This document shows, one piece after another, positions 17,273 to 25,284 of a DNA stretch of 64,000 nucleotides. Position 1 is the first letter of the stretch. Every line of letters starts with the position of its first letter. The DNA lies in the NCBI GenBank assembly GCA_019192545.1, contig JAHCMI010000002.1, positions 124,001 through 188,000 on the forward strand, read 5' to 3'. The translations under genes and the position numbers were made by a program. The notes below the pieces were generated by a model. That model ran no database searches and was not told where the DNA came from. It was given only the letters and a program-made list of their open reading frames with translations. The DNA comes from Rivularia sp. MS3. GTDB lineage: Bacteria; Cyanobacteriota; Cyanobacteriia; Cyanobacteriales; Nostocaceae.

Positions 17273-17345
17273 TGGTATGTCCTATTTTGATGGCTCAATT
17301 AATATAACCGCAGAGAGCGCAAAGAGCGCAGAGACAAGAAAAAAG
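17201..17345. repeat. Inverted CTCTGCGCCCTCTGCGG repeat pair
   Basis: CTCTGCGCCCTCTGCGG at about 17204-17220 is mirrored by CCGCAGAGAGCGCAAAGAG from about 17310. The pair overlaps the right end of the family A element. It lies just beyond the 3' end of the PARG gene and could form a long stem. Confidence 0.65.
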
Positions 17346-17401
17346 AGGAATCTGAAAGTTTATTTACCACTCAGAATTAATGAAAACGACTACCAGTGCT
17401 A

Positions 17402-18262
17402 TCAATTAAACTTTTCTTTAAAAGCATTAATAATACTTTCTTCCTTAGTATTATCCAAAACAGCAAAGACAACCTTTTCAAATAAACCGCTGAATTTTGT
17501 ATTCTCTACTAGATGATAGTAAAAATAACCTGCTACATCATGGGGATTGTTTTTAAAGACACCGCATCCCCAAGCACCTAAAACCAAAACTTTGTAATCA
17601 TTTACTGCTGCAACTGATAATAATTTTTCAGTACGCTGCAACATAGTACTTTCAATTTTCTTGATTTCTTGCTTTTTACCGTTTTTTCTGACAGCACCAG
17701 CGTTAACGGCAGGTACAGTTAAAATCGAAATTAAATATGGTTTATCAAGTAATTCGTCATTATCATCCCTGATTACAGGCACTTGTGGCGAATAAATCAT
17801 ATCATCCAGATAAAGACACGAACCGTGATACCTATTTTTCTCATACATTTGTCTCATTTGAGAAATACAAGGATAAAGCCCGGTTGCTCTGGCTAAACTT
17901 TCTTCCTGTGCTTGACTACCATTGAGAAACCCGCCACCGGGATTTTTTGCTGAAGCGAAGTTTAAACATAGTACTTTTGCAAAACCTTCTTGATTCACTA
18001 ACCTGCTAGCAGCATTAAGAGTAGTTTCATTATTTATTTCAAATTGAGCTAAAGTTCGGTTTTCTTTATTTTGCTTTTTACGCAATAGAGAAAACAATGA
18101 CGAAAAACTTTCTTCGGAATAATGAATTGAATTTTCTATTGCAGCTTGTAAACTTTCTTGAATATAAATAGTTTCTTGTTGCTGATTTTGATAATATGCT
18201 TTTTTTAAAATCTCAATCGTTTCATTGGCAATTGCCGCACGTTTATTTCTATTTTTGCTCAT
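17402..18262 (-). CDS. Bacterial-type poly(ADP-ribose) glycohydrolase (TIGR02452 / DUF2263 family)
   Basis: The product has 286 residues. The PARG signature GGG-x(6-8)-QEE is intact: NPGGGFLNGSQAQEESL, with the glycines at 109-111 and QEE at 119-121. The macrodomain-like core continues with PVIRDDNDELL, ISILTVPAVNAG and VLVLGAWGCGVFKNNPHDVA. These enzymes remove ADP-ribose chains by exo-hydrolysis. Cyanobacteria generally lack a canonical PARP, so the physiological substrate is open: ADP-ribose added by phage or other enzymes, or free ADP-ribose derivatives. It starts at ATG 18262 and is divergent from psbQ, with 135 bases between. It is a single gene with repeats downstream. Confidence 0.92.
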   Translation of the reverse strand: MSKNRNKRAAIANETIEILKKAYYQNQQQETIYIQESLQAAIENSIHYSEESFSSLFSLLRKKQNKENRTLAQFEINNETTLNAASRLVNQEGFAKVLCLNFASAKNPGGGFLNGSQAQEESLARATGLYPCISQMRQMYEKNRYHGSCLYLDDMIYSPQVPVIRDDNDELLDKPYLISILTVPAVNAGAVRKNGKKQEIKKIESTMLQRTEKLLSVAAVNDYKVLVLGAWGCGVFKNNPHDVAGYFYYHLVENTKFSGLFEKVVFAVLDNTKEESIINAFKEKFN

Positions 18263-18397
18263 ATATTAGCAATTTTTATTTTTCAAAAATCAATTACTGT
18301 GAGTAAATTTAACAAAATATATCAGCAGCGAGTACTGAAAAACGACCGCTACAAGCTAAAATTACTGTGTTAATTGCCAGATAAATAAGTTCGATTT

Positions 18398-18862
18398 ATG
18401 TCGCGTCTACGCCCCCTTTTTTCGTTAATACTAATATCTTTAGCTACATTACTTATCAGCTGCGGTGGTCCGAATGTCGCTGCAACACCTCCAACATATA
18501 CTCAATCGCAAATAGAAAAAATCCAGGAATACGTACCTGAAATCGTTGCAGTACAAGAGCGCGGTGCTGAGTTGCAAAAACTGATTCAAAACAGAGATTG
18601 GATAGATGTAGGAACTTTTATACATGGTCCTATGGCAGAAGCAAGGTTAAATATGAACTATATTGTTTCCAACCTTTTGCCAGAGCAACAAAAACCAGCC
18701 CGTAAACTTGTAAGAGACATGTTTAACAATCTCGTGAAAATTGACCAAGCTGCTGGTGAAGGTAATTCCGGGCAAGCCTTGAATGCTTATGATGCGGCTT
18801 TTGCTGATATTAACCAGTTTTTGGATTTAATGCCTACTAAGTCTGTATCTGATGAAGCTTAA
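18398..18862 (+). CDS. psbQ: Photosystem II extrinsic lipoprotein PsbQ (CyanoQ)
   Basis: The product has 154 residues. The N-terminus (MSRLRPLFSLILISLATLLISC) is a lipoprotein signal with lipobox LISC, matching the lipid-anchored cyanobacterial PsbQ. The mature region is a helical bundle with ERGAELQKLIQNRDWIDVGTF, HGPMAEARLNMNYI and LLPEQQKPARKLVRDMFNNL, the characteristic CyanoQ segments. The protein binds the lumenal face of photosystem II and stabilises the oxygen-evolving complex. It is monocistronic: a quasi-palindromic repeat follows and the next gene is 190 bases away. Confidence 0.93.
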   Translation: MSRLRPLFSLILISLATLLISCGGPNVAATPPTYTQSQIEKIQEYVPEIVAVQERGAELQKLIQNRDWIDVGTFIHGPMAEARLNMNYIVSNLLPEQQKPARKLVRDMFNNLVKIDQAAGEGNSGQALNAYDAAFADINQFLDLMPTKSVSDEA

Positions 18863-18925
18863 AGACTTTTGTCATCGGTAAACAGTTTAATTGAGATTTA
18901 ACGGTTAGAATCTAACATTGCATCT

Positions 18926-18983
18926 TGAGAGACGTTGCATTGTAATGTTAATTTTTGGAGACATTACATTGTAACGTTTCTGT
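18926..18983. repeat. Doubled GAGACGTTGCATTGTAATGTT quasi-palindrome
   Basis: A 21-base unit beginning GAGACGTTGCATTG (from about 18928) is followed after a short spacer by GAGACATTACATTG (from about 18958). Each unit is itself nearly palindromic, so the pair reads as a direct and as an inverted repeat. It lies downstream of psbQ and may act as its terminator. Confidence 0.65.
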
Positions 18984-19051
18984 ATTTGCACGAGTCTTTA
19001 TTAAATTAGGACGGGCAGGGATAAATATCCCAAAAGATTATCTCAAAAGAC

Positions 19052-20182
19052 ATGAATCATATAGTTATTGTCGGTTGCGGCATTATTGGAGCAACTTTAG
19101 CTTACGAACTTAGTTTAATTGCAGGGTTAAAAATTACAGTTGTTGACAAGCAGCCCCCCGCGCAAGCCGCTACAGGTGCAGCTTTGGGTGTTTTGATGGG
19201 CATTATCAGCCACAAAGTTAAAGGCAAAGCTTGGCGGATGCGACAAACAAGCGTCCAACGTTATGGAACTTTAATTCCAGAATTAGAAGCAATAACAAAT
19301 AAAAAAATCCCCTTCAATCGTCAGGGAATCTTGATGTTGTTACCATCACCTCAAGTAACGACCGATGACTTGCCGTTCTGGGAAAAACTTCGAGAAACTC
19401 GTCAAAATCAAGGTTGGCAATTAGAAATTTTAGACGTTGCTCAAATTAGTAAAATCTGTCCACAGGTAGATGTAAAATCAAGAGAATATATAGCTGCAAT
19501 TCATTCTCCTCAAGATAGACAACTAGATCCAACAGCATTTACATTAGCTTTAGTACAAGCAGCCAAACAAAATGGTGTTGATTTTAAATTTGGTGTAAAT
19601 GCATTAGGAATGAAGTCATTATCCGATGGTGAAAACTCTAGCGCTAGAGAATTACAAACAACAGAAGGTGTAATTACAGCAGATACATTTATAATTTCTG
19701 CGGGATTGGGTTCATCACTTTTGACAGAAAAATTAAATCAAAAAGTTGATATTCGTCCGGTATTGGGACAAGCAATTCATTTACGTTTGGGACATCCTTT
19801 AGCAAAATCCGACTTTCAACCGGCAATTACCTGTAACGATACATACATAGTTCCTTGTGGTGCTGGCGTTTATCCAACTACAGATTATTGGGTAGGTGCG
19901 ACGGTGGAATTTTCTCAAGATAATGGTGAATTATCAGCCGATAAAGAACTTTTGGATAATACCTTAAAAGGCGCGATCGCAACATGTCCGGAGTTAGCAA
20001 AAGCCGAGATAATCCGGACTTGGTCTGGTTTACGCCCGCGCCCCGAAGGTCGTCCGGCTCCCGTTATCGAGAAACTGCCGGGATACGACAACGTGATTTT
20101 GGCTAGCGCTCATTACCGGAATGGGGTTTTGTTGGCTCCTGCTACGGCTGAGATAGTGAAGGAGATGGTTTTAGAAGGTTAG
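19052..20182 (+). CDS. FAD-dependent amino-acid oxidase/dehydrogenase family protein (DAO fold)
   Basis: The product has 376 residues. The FAD fingerprint is HIVIVGCGIIGATLAYEL, with VVDKQPP as the acidic end of the second strand. The DAO-fold blocks SPQDRQLDPTAFTLALVQAA, FIISAGLGSSLL and the C-terminal WSGLRPRPEGRPAPVIE plus ASAHYRNGVLLAPATAE are present. This pattern is shared by glycine oxidase (ThiO) and DadA-type D-amino-acid dehydrogenases. The C-terminal GLRPRPEGRPxP-ExLPG and HYRNGVLLAP region resembles ThiO, but the cyanobacterial ThiO is often a longer fusion with ThiG and no thiamine gene is adjacent, so the substrate remains open. Starts at ATG 19052; convergent with the R-M methyltransferase, with an 18-base gap. 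Confidence 0.85.
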   Translation: MNHIVIVGCGIIGATLAYELSLIAGLKITVVDKQPPAQAATGAALGVLMGIISHKVKGKAWRMRQTSVQRYGTLIPELEAITNKKIPFNRQGILMLLPSPQVTTDDLPFWEKLRETRQNQGWQLEILDVAQISKICPQVDVKSREYIAAIHSPQDRQLDPTAFTLALVQAAKQNGVDFKFGVNALGMKSLSDGENSSARELQTTEGVITADTFIISAGLGSSLLTEKLNQKVDIRPVLGQAIHLRLGHPLAKSDFQPAITCNDTYIVPCGAGVYPTTDYWVGATVEFSQDNGELSADKELLDNTLKGAIATCPELAKAEIIRTWSGLRPRPEGRPAPVIEKLPGYDNVILASAHYRNGVLLAPATAEIVKEMVLEG

Positions 20183-20216
20183 AGGTTAGAGGTTAAAGGT
20201 TAAAGGTTAAGAGTTA
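20178..20216. repeat. GGTTAGA / GGTTAAA heptamer array at converging gene ends
   Basis: Five to six units (GGTTAGA, GGTTAAA, GGTTAAG) span the end of the oxidase gene and the last codons of the methyltransferase on the other strand. Both proteins therefore end in repeat-derived residues (EG at one, LTLNL at the other). Confidence 0.75.
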
Positions 20217-21795
20217 ATTGTTTATTATGGTTTTGAAGTTTATGTTTTGGTGAGGAGGTTTCTGGAATAATATTTTTTGATAACAAATTTAAAGCAGATA
20301 ACCAATCTAATTTATTATCTGAATTTATTTTTAAATTTTGATATTCGTAAATTGCTTGCTTGATTAATTTTTCTTTCGGAATATGATTTAGTAAAGCATC
20401 AAAATCTATAGATTGAAGTAACTTTTTTGTAATTGGTCTTTTCGCATCTAAAAAAGTTATTGATTTAATAAAATCTAAGCATAAATCGCTGTTAAACAAG
20501 CAAGCTAAAAGAATTGCTGATTCTAATGAATTACAAGGAATAAAGTAACAAGTATCATCTAGCATTACCGGACGATTATTGATTGGAAGAATAATTCTAA
20601 ATCTAGGTTGCTTGTGTAAACCAGAAATAGCTACTTTATATAGAGAAAAAGAATAATCACCTATTCCAAATATAGAAAATGGCGGTTTATTTTTATAAAT
20701 AGACGATTTCCTTTTATCAAATTGCGTTGAATGACTTTCTAGGTATTGCCAAAGTCGCGGCGCGGTTTGTTGAAAAATACGTGTATCTTCACCAATCTTC
20801 TTCTGAGTTACTATAACGCCTCGCTTTAACTCTGTTTTTCCATGAAATAAATCGGTAGATTTTAATAAAGGGTAAATATAATTTTTTTCTACATTAACTA
20901 TTTGCTTAAATTTATTCTGAAAAACACCTTCCGAAATACAATTCAGTTCCATTACCGATGCTGCATCATGTTTTAATCCCTGTCGCCAGGTTAAAGAACT
21001 ACTTCCATTCAAAAAAGCTGATTTTTGATAAGCTTTAACATCAGCAACTAATTTATTATCAACAATTCCGATAGTTGATTCTGGTTTGCTTGCAGACAAA
21101 TTAGAATAAACATCTGCCTGATAACTCGGTTCATCCGCACCAACGTCTAAACAAAACAAACAAGCACTTACAGACGCTCTAAACCATTTTTTTGCATCAA
21201 CTAATCTAATGGAAGCATTACTAATCTTAAGTTGACTATCAAACGCGAATTGCAACACCTTACGTGCTACAGCAGTTTTACAAAGTAATGCAATAGTTGG
21301 TTTTTCTAAAACAAGTTCTTGAATCAGCTTTATCCAAATGTATTCTGTAATGTCAAAGTTAGAACTTCCAGTTAAAGCTTCAATACCTTTTAAACCTTTA
21401 AAATTTGTTTTAATTGGCAGATTACTGCTTCCCAAGCTTCCAAGTTGAGAATTTGTTACCCAAGGAGGATTACCTATAACCAGTAAATTACCATTCGTAC
21501 TCCATTTCAAATGACGTAAATCTAAATCAAATATTTTTGCTTGCCGAATAACAACACGAGTTGAATCGGTATTTTCAGTAATTATTTGTGCAGTTTGAAA
21601 GTGTTCTTTTTCAAATTCAATGCCCTGAATCTCTTTTGGAGGTTCATAAAGTGCTAATAAACCAGAAATAAAATTTCCTCTTCCACAAGTTGGTTCTAAA
21701 ACTCTTTCCCAATACTTATTACTTTTACTCAAACATTTTAATATTTCTGCTACTAATGCAGGAGGGGTTTGAAAATCACCAAGTTCAGCTTTCAA
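20200..21795 (-). CDS. Type II DNA adenine methyltransferase of a restriction-modification system
   Basis: The product has 531 residues. It opens with GDFQTPPALVAEIL and motif I VLEPTCGRGNF (about 32-42); catalytic motif IV is NPPW (109-112). This is an N6-adenine methyltransferase of the M.TaqI-like order. The C-terminal half (residues about 270-500) should hold the target-recognition domain. The protein methylates adenine in its recognition site and protects host DNA from the partner nuclease. Its start overlaps the end of the upstream endonuclease gene by 11 bases, so the two are translated from one transcript. Specificity cannot be read from sequence. The final residues lie in heptamer repeat DNA. 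The gene looks intact, with no frameshift. Confidence 0.88.
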   Translation of the reverse strand: MKAELGDFQTPPALVAEILKCLSKSNKYWERVLEPTCGRGNFISGLLALYEPPKEIQGIEFEKEHFQTAQIITENTDSTRVVIRQAKIFDLDLRHLKWSTNGNLLVIGNPPWVTNSQLGSLGSSNLPIKTNFKGLKGIEALTGSSNFDITEYIWIKLIQELVLEKPTIALLCKTAVARKVLQFAFDSQLKISNASIRLVDAKKWFRASVSACLFCLDVGADEPSYQADVYSNLSASKPESTIGIVDNKLVADVKAYQKSAFLNGSSSLTWRQGLKHDAASVMELNCISEGVFQNKFKQIVNVEKNYIYPLLKSTDLFHGKTELKRGVIVTQKKIGEDTRIFQQTAPRLWQYLESHSTQFDKRKSSIYKNKPPFSIFGIGDYSFSLYKVAISGLHKQPRFRIILPINNRPVMLDDTCYFIPCNSLESAILLACLFNSDLCLDFIKSITFLDAKRPITKKLLQSIDFDALLNHIPKEKLIKQAIYEYQNLKINSDNKLDWLSALNLLSKNIIPETSSPKHKLQNHNKQLTLNL

Positions 21796-22447
21796 GTAGG
21801 TTTTCTACTCCTATATCCGTTTTTGAATTTGCTATATCAATAATTCGACGATATTGAAGCCGCCATTGCAATGCATTTGATATTGTAAGATATCCAAGTT
21901 GAGGAGGATTTTGCAATATTCTATCTGCAAGTAAATCGCGTCCGATTTCGTCTAAAGGTAAGTTACGCTCCTCTAAATAAGCAACAATATCATCTTTATT
22001 GCCGTTACGATTTAAAATTCCGATTAAACCGTAAGTTGTTTGATAATCCCCTGTCTTTTCTCGCGCTACAAAAATTGCATCTCGAAAATTTAAACGCGCT
22101 GTTTGTGTCGTATTGTCGTCAGATTTTTCGTAAGTAAACACCAGCAAATGATAACCTAAACCATACACTTTTTGACTTGCATCTCGAAAAGGAGAAGACG
22201 ATTGAGGTTGACGAATTGAAGTTACTTTTAAATCTACATTCAAATCGGGAAAATCAATACCGCTTGCAGCATTTCCCGGTATATAGTCGTAGGTTGCTCT
22301 CAGATAATGGTTAAACGCTTGCTCAATATAGGTACCAACAGCTTTACCATCAGTAGAGCCAAATAAATCCCGAATAGGTGTCCCGCTGATTTGTCTGACA
22401 AATAGTGCTGAAGCTATTTTAAAGTTGGTAAGTGTTAATTCAGTCAT
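21785..22447 (-). CDS. Probable type II restriction endonuclease (PD-(D/E)XK)
   Basis: The product has 220 residues. No name is certain, but GIDFPDLNVDLKVTSIRQPQ (residues about 63-82) has the spacing of a PD-(D/E)XK core, with D72-L-K74 as the metal and general-base residues. An upstream acidic helix residue (E42 in GTYIEQAFNHYL) fits as well. The gene lies directly before the adenine methyltransferase with an 11-base overlap, the usual arrangement of a type II restriction-modification pair. It would cut unmethylated DNA at the shared recognition site. The promoter must lie in the 260 bases upstream, which contain a family B element starting 32 bases before the ATG. It could instead be a regulator, but the DLK motif makes nuclease more likely. 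Confidence 0.78.
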   Translation of the reverse strand: MTELTLTNFKIASALFVRQISGTPIRDLFGSTDGKAVGTYIEQAFNHYLRATYDYIPGNAASGIDFPDLNVDLKVTSIRQPQSSSPFRDASQKVYGLGYHLLVFTYEKSDDNTTQTARLNFRDAIFVAREKTGDYQTTYGLIGILNRNGNKDDIVAYLEERNLPLDEIGRDLLADRILQNPPQLGYLTISNALQWRLQYRRIIDIANSKTDIGVENLLES

Positions 22448-22478
22448 TCGATAATTCCTGTTACTGTTTAGAATTATC

Positions 22479-22591
22479 TTAGGACTTACGCAATTGTCAT
22501 AATATATTGTTGGTGCGTGACACCAGAAAGCTTATTACTACGTTGAAAATTAGTCAAAGTGTCACAGCACCCTACGAGAGAAATGTGCCAG
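22479..22591. repeat. MITE-like element, family B copy 1
   Basis: The element starts TTAGGACTTACGCAATTGTC, contains TGGTGCGTGACACC and later GTGTCACAGCACCCTAC, and ends AAATGTGCCAG. GGTGCGTGACAC and GTGTCACAGCACC are complementary arms. The same order of blocks occurs at 35103-35212. It is placed just before the start of the restriction endonuclease gene. Confidence 0.8.
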
Positions 22592-22709
22592 CAATGAAAG
22601 TCTATCTGATGTAAGAATAATGCAAAATACTTTCAATCTAGACAATAATACTGATTGAGTTGTATAAAATATATGTCAGCTTATATATAAGAATTAGAAC
22701 ATATTTGAT

Positions 22710-23159
22710 ATGGGTTTATTTAGCGGTTTATCTACTACTCGTAACCAAGAAAAGGGTGTTTCTTTTAGTCCCGCAGAAGCATTTGCAGCCATTGCCTTAG
22801 CTGCTGTAGCTGCTGATGGTTATTTATCAAACGAGGAGACTGAGGTAATGATAGCTTCCTTGAATCGAATGGAATTGTTCCGAAGCTATTCGAGTGATGT
22901 TATGAGAAGATTGTTTGATAAATTGTGCGGAATTACAAAGCGTCATGGAAGTGATACTTTATTACAAAATGCGATTGCCTCATTGCCTCATCATTTACAC
23001 GATACAGCTTTTGCTGTAGCAACCGATTTAGTTTTAGCGGATGGTGAAGTAACTGAAGAAGAAGAAGACCTTTTACAGAATCTCTACTTTTACTTAAATA
23101 TTCAAGAAGACAAAGCCAAAATGATTATTGATGCAATGATTATTAAAAACAAGGGATAA
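22710..23159 (+). CDS. TerB-like (tellurite-resistance/DnaJ-associated) domain protein
   Basis: The product has 149 residues and begins MGLFSGLSTTRNQEKGVSFSP, then a single TerB-like helical domain. The paired acidic motifs AAVAADGYLSNEE and LVLADGEVTEEEEDLL are the metal-binding signature of the family. TerB proteins are cytoplasmic and linked to stress and membrane-associated sensing; tellurite resistance itself is not implied when, as here, no other ter genes are present. It starts at ATG 22710 and is divergent from the R-M pair. No ribosome site is obvious. The next gene on the strand begins about 115 bases later. Confidence 0.85.
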   Translation: MGLFSGLSTTRNQEKGVSFSPAEAFAAIALAAVAADGYLSNEETEVMIASLNRMELFRSYSSDVMRRLFDKLCGITKRHGSDTLLQNAIASLPHHLHDTAFAVATDLVLADGEVTEEEEDLLQNLYFYLNIQEDKAKMIIDAMIIKNKG

Positions 23160-23275
23160 CAAAACTATTTATTTTTTTCTTTATTATCATGTCCCTTCAG
23201 AATTTTCTGGGGGACATTTGTTTTAGCAATCTTTAGTCTTCATCTGATACCTTATCGTTCATTAAAGGAGATATT

Positions 23276-23593
23276 ATGGCATTTAGAAAACCAACTACTA
23301 CACTTGGCGGTTTAATCTGGTGGGATAACATTAGCCAGAACGAATATTTTATAATTCAGGAGCATAAAGTTGGCTTGCCTGTATGGCCATATAAATATCG
23401 AATAACGATGCGTGAAAATAGGATGGAAATAGCAAATTCAAATGATTTTCAAGAAATTTCAATGGATTGGGAATATTTAAAGAAATATGCTGTGCCACAA
23501 ATTGAGGACAAGATTGATATAGGTAAATCAGTTAAAGATATTGATGTAATAAGCTTGATAAGTTTGATAAGTAAGATTACTATTGGAATCTAG
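23276..23593 (+). CDS. Small hypothetical protein
   Basis: The product has 105 residues. The ATG at 23276 is preceded by AAAGGAGATATT, a strong and correctly spaced ribosome site, which is the best reason to call this a real gene. The sequence (LGGLIWWDNISQNEYFIIQE, then VWPYKYRITMRENRMEIANS) is rich in aromatics and suggests a small beta-rich domain. No family is recognised. The last 20 residues are isoleucine/serine-rich (DVISLISLISKITIGI) and could be an amphipathic helix. It lies between the TerB-like gene and repeat DNA; any link with TerB is inferred only from position. Confidence 0.65.
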   Translation: MAFRKPTTTLGGLIWWDNISQNEYFIIQEHKVGLPVWPYKYRITMRENRMEIANSNDFQEISMDWEYLKKYAVPQIEDKIDIGKSVKDIDVISLISLISKITIGI

Positions 23594-23601
23594 ACTCAAG
23601 C

Positions 23602-23887
23602 TTGTAGGTTGGGTTAGACACGATTTACAACTTTCGTTTATAACGCGAATTAATAATTATCGTGTCGTAACCCAACATTACTAAGATTGCGAACAATTAA
23701 GATATTTTAAAATATCCCGAAAAAATTTGTTGGGTTACAGCGCCCTTCTTAATTCCTTATTAGGCATTATTATTTTTCGTGCGCTTAACCCAACCTACGA
23801 ACTTTTCATTAACGTGCCATAGTAGTAGCTAGATTTTAAGATGCTCACAGTCTTGATAATGTTGGGTTTCACTTCGTTCAACCCAAC
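23602..23887. repeat. Three GTTGGGTT...AACCCAAC palindromic repeats (family D)
   Basis: Three hairpins lie in tandem. At 23602-23680 the arms share GGGTTAGACACGAT and ATCGTGTCGTAACCC. At 23729-23798 the arms are GTTGGGTTACAGCGC and GCGCTTAACCCAAC. At 23861-23887 the arms are GTTGGGT and ACCCAAC with a TTCACTTCGTTC loop. All begin or end with the GTAGGTTGGGTT motif. A further copy is inside the element at 61473-61604. Confidence 0.85.
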
Positions 23888-23966
23888 CTACAATTTTCTT
23901 TAACTTCTATTAAAAAACTCCTTTCCAACCCGTGGAAAAGAGCATTTAAAATCATCTTATTAAACC

Positions 23967-24064
23967 CGCGAAGGCGGGTTTCGCTTTGCGTAGCAGCGGT
24001 TTCAACCGCCGGATCAATTAATCAACCACCAGATATTATTGTGGGGTGGGCATCCCTGCCCGCC
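23967..24064. repeat. GC-rich hairpin cluster downstream of ccsA
   Basis: Successive hairpins: AACCCGC-GAAG-GCGGGTT, then GCGGTTTCAACCGC, then GGGCATCCCTGCCC. On the minus strand they lie just past the ccsA stop, so one could terminate that transcript. The same GGGCAGGGATGCC-type motif occurs near 19012 and 60836. Confidence 0.6.
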
Positions 24065-24089
24065 CTACTTATAAAATAGGCATCCCTAC

Positions 24090-25145
24090 CTAGAAAAACC
24101 ACCCATAAGAATGCAAACCCTTACCCAAAAGATTTACACCTAAATAACAAACCCAAACCGCTACAAATCCGGTAGCCGCTAGAATAGCCGGACGACGGCC
24201 TTGCCAACCACGAGTAATTCGAGCGTGGAGATAAGCTGCAAATACCAACCAACAAATTAATGCCCAGGTTTCTTTGGGGTCCCAACTCCAATAAGAACCC
24301 CATGCTTCGTTTGCCCAAACTGCACCAGCAATAATACCAATTGTCAACAGGGGAAAACCCAACCCAATAATCCGGTAACTAATATTATCTAAGGTTTCTG
24401 CAAGACTTAATCTTTGAGGGGAAAGGGTTTCTCCAGAATTTACATTCGATGAAGTTTCTATCCGCGCTGCAACTGCTGTGGCTGTTTTACCGTTACCGTT
24501 ACTATTAGTTTGCACGGGAGAAAAACCATTATTTTCAAAGCCAAATGCATTCGGTTCGGTAACTAATTCACCAGCTTTATGCAAGCGATAACCGTTAGTG
24601 CGATAGCCACCATTACCAACCGAACTACCTTGTAACTGTACTGGTTGACCTTTTGTAACTATCAAAAATGCTACAGCTATTAAAGAACCTACCATCAAAG
24701 CCGAATAACTCAACATCATGACGCTGACGTGCATCATCAGCCAGTTTGATTTGAGTGCGGGAACTAATGGCTCGGAAACCTGCATTTCTGAAGGAAGCGT
24801 TAAAGCCGCAAAAGCTGTAATCCCCATTGCTACGGGAGCAGTGGCAACTCCTACCAAACGACTGCGACTGCTGTATTCAGCAATTAAATGAATCGTGGTA
24901 ATTCCCCAAGCCAAGAAAAACAAAGACTCATATAAATTGCTCAGAGGGAAATATCCACCTTCCAACCACCTTGCACCTAGTAATGTTGCCATACATAAAT
25001 TGGCGATCGCCATTCCTGCTGTTCCCAAACTAGCCAACGTTGGAATATTGGGAAAAGCTGCTCCTACCCAATAAATCAGCATTGTCAGAAATAGAACGAG
25101 GAAGGAAGCATTATCAAGCCAATTCTGGAGTACAACTAAATCCAT
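24090..25145 (-). CDS. ccsA: Cytochrome c biogenesis protein CcsA (Ycf5; TIGR03144 'CcsB')
   Basis: The product has 351 residues with about eight membrane segments. The heme-handling WWD motif is [18 protein letters not shown], near the C-terminus and followed by [15 protein letters not shown]. With Ccs1 it carries heme across the thylakoid membrane and attaches it to apocytochromes such as cytochrome f and c6 (system II). Nomenclature varies: plastid ycf5/ccsA equals the TIGR CcsB model. Between helices, residues about 165-230 form a long Gly/Asn/Ser-rich loop ([33 protein letters not shown]), longer than in many homologues. It starts at ATG 25145; the preceding GGGGAGAC is a fair ribosome site. 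Single gene, minus strand. Confidence 0.93.
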   Translation of the reverse strand: MDLVVLQNWLDNASFLVLFLTMLIYWVGAAFPNIPTLASLGTAGMAIANLCMATLLGARWLEGGYFPLSNLYESLFFLAWGITTIHLIAEYSSRSRLVGVATAPVAMGITAFAALTLPSEMQVSEPLVPALKSNWLMMHVSVMMLSYSALMVGSLIAVAFLIVTKGQPVQLQGSSVGNGGYRTNGYRLHKAGELVTEPNAFGFENNGFSPVQTNSNGNGKTATAVAARIETSSNVNSGETLSPQRLSLAETLDNISYRIIGLGFPLLTIGIIAGAVWANEAWGSYWSWDPKETWALICWLVFAAYLHARITRGWQGRRPAILAATGFVAVWVCYLGVNLLGKGLHSYGWFF

Positions 25146-25284
25146 AAAAGTGTCTCCCCATTAAAATTACTATAATTTTTTATCTTACTTTCTTTCCAAG
25201 TCCGATTTAGAAGAGGTAGCAATCCCTTAAGATTTCTACCTCTTCTAACCTCTTTTAGCTTATCTTTATTTGTCTTCCATTTTC

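Noticed and set aside
17277-17516. 79-codon frame on the plus strand
   Set aside because: It starts at the end of a MITE-like element and continues antisense to the PARG gene.
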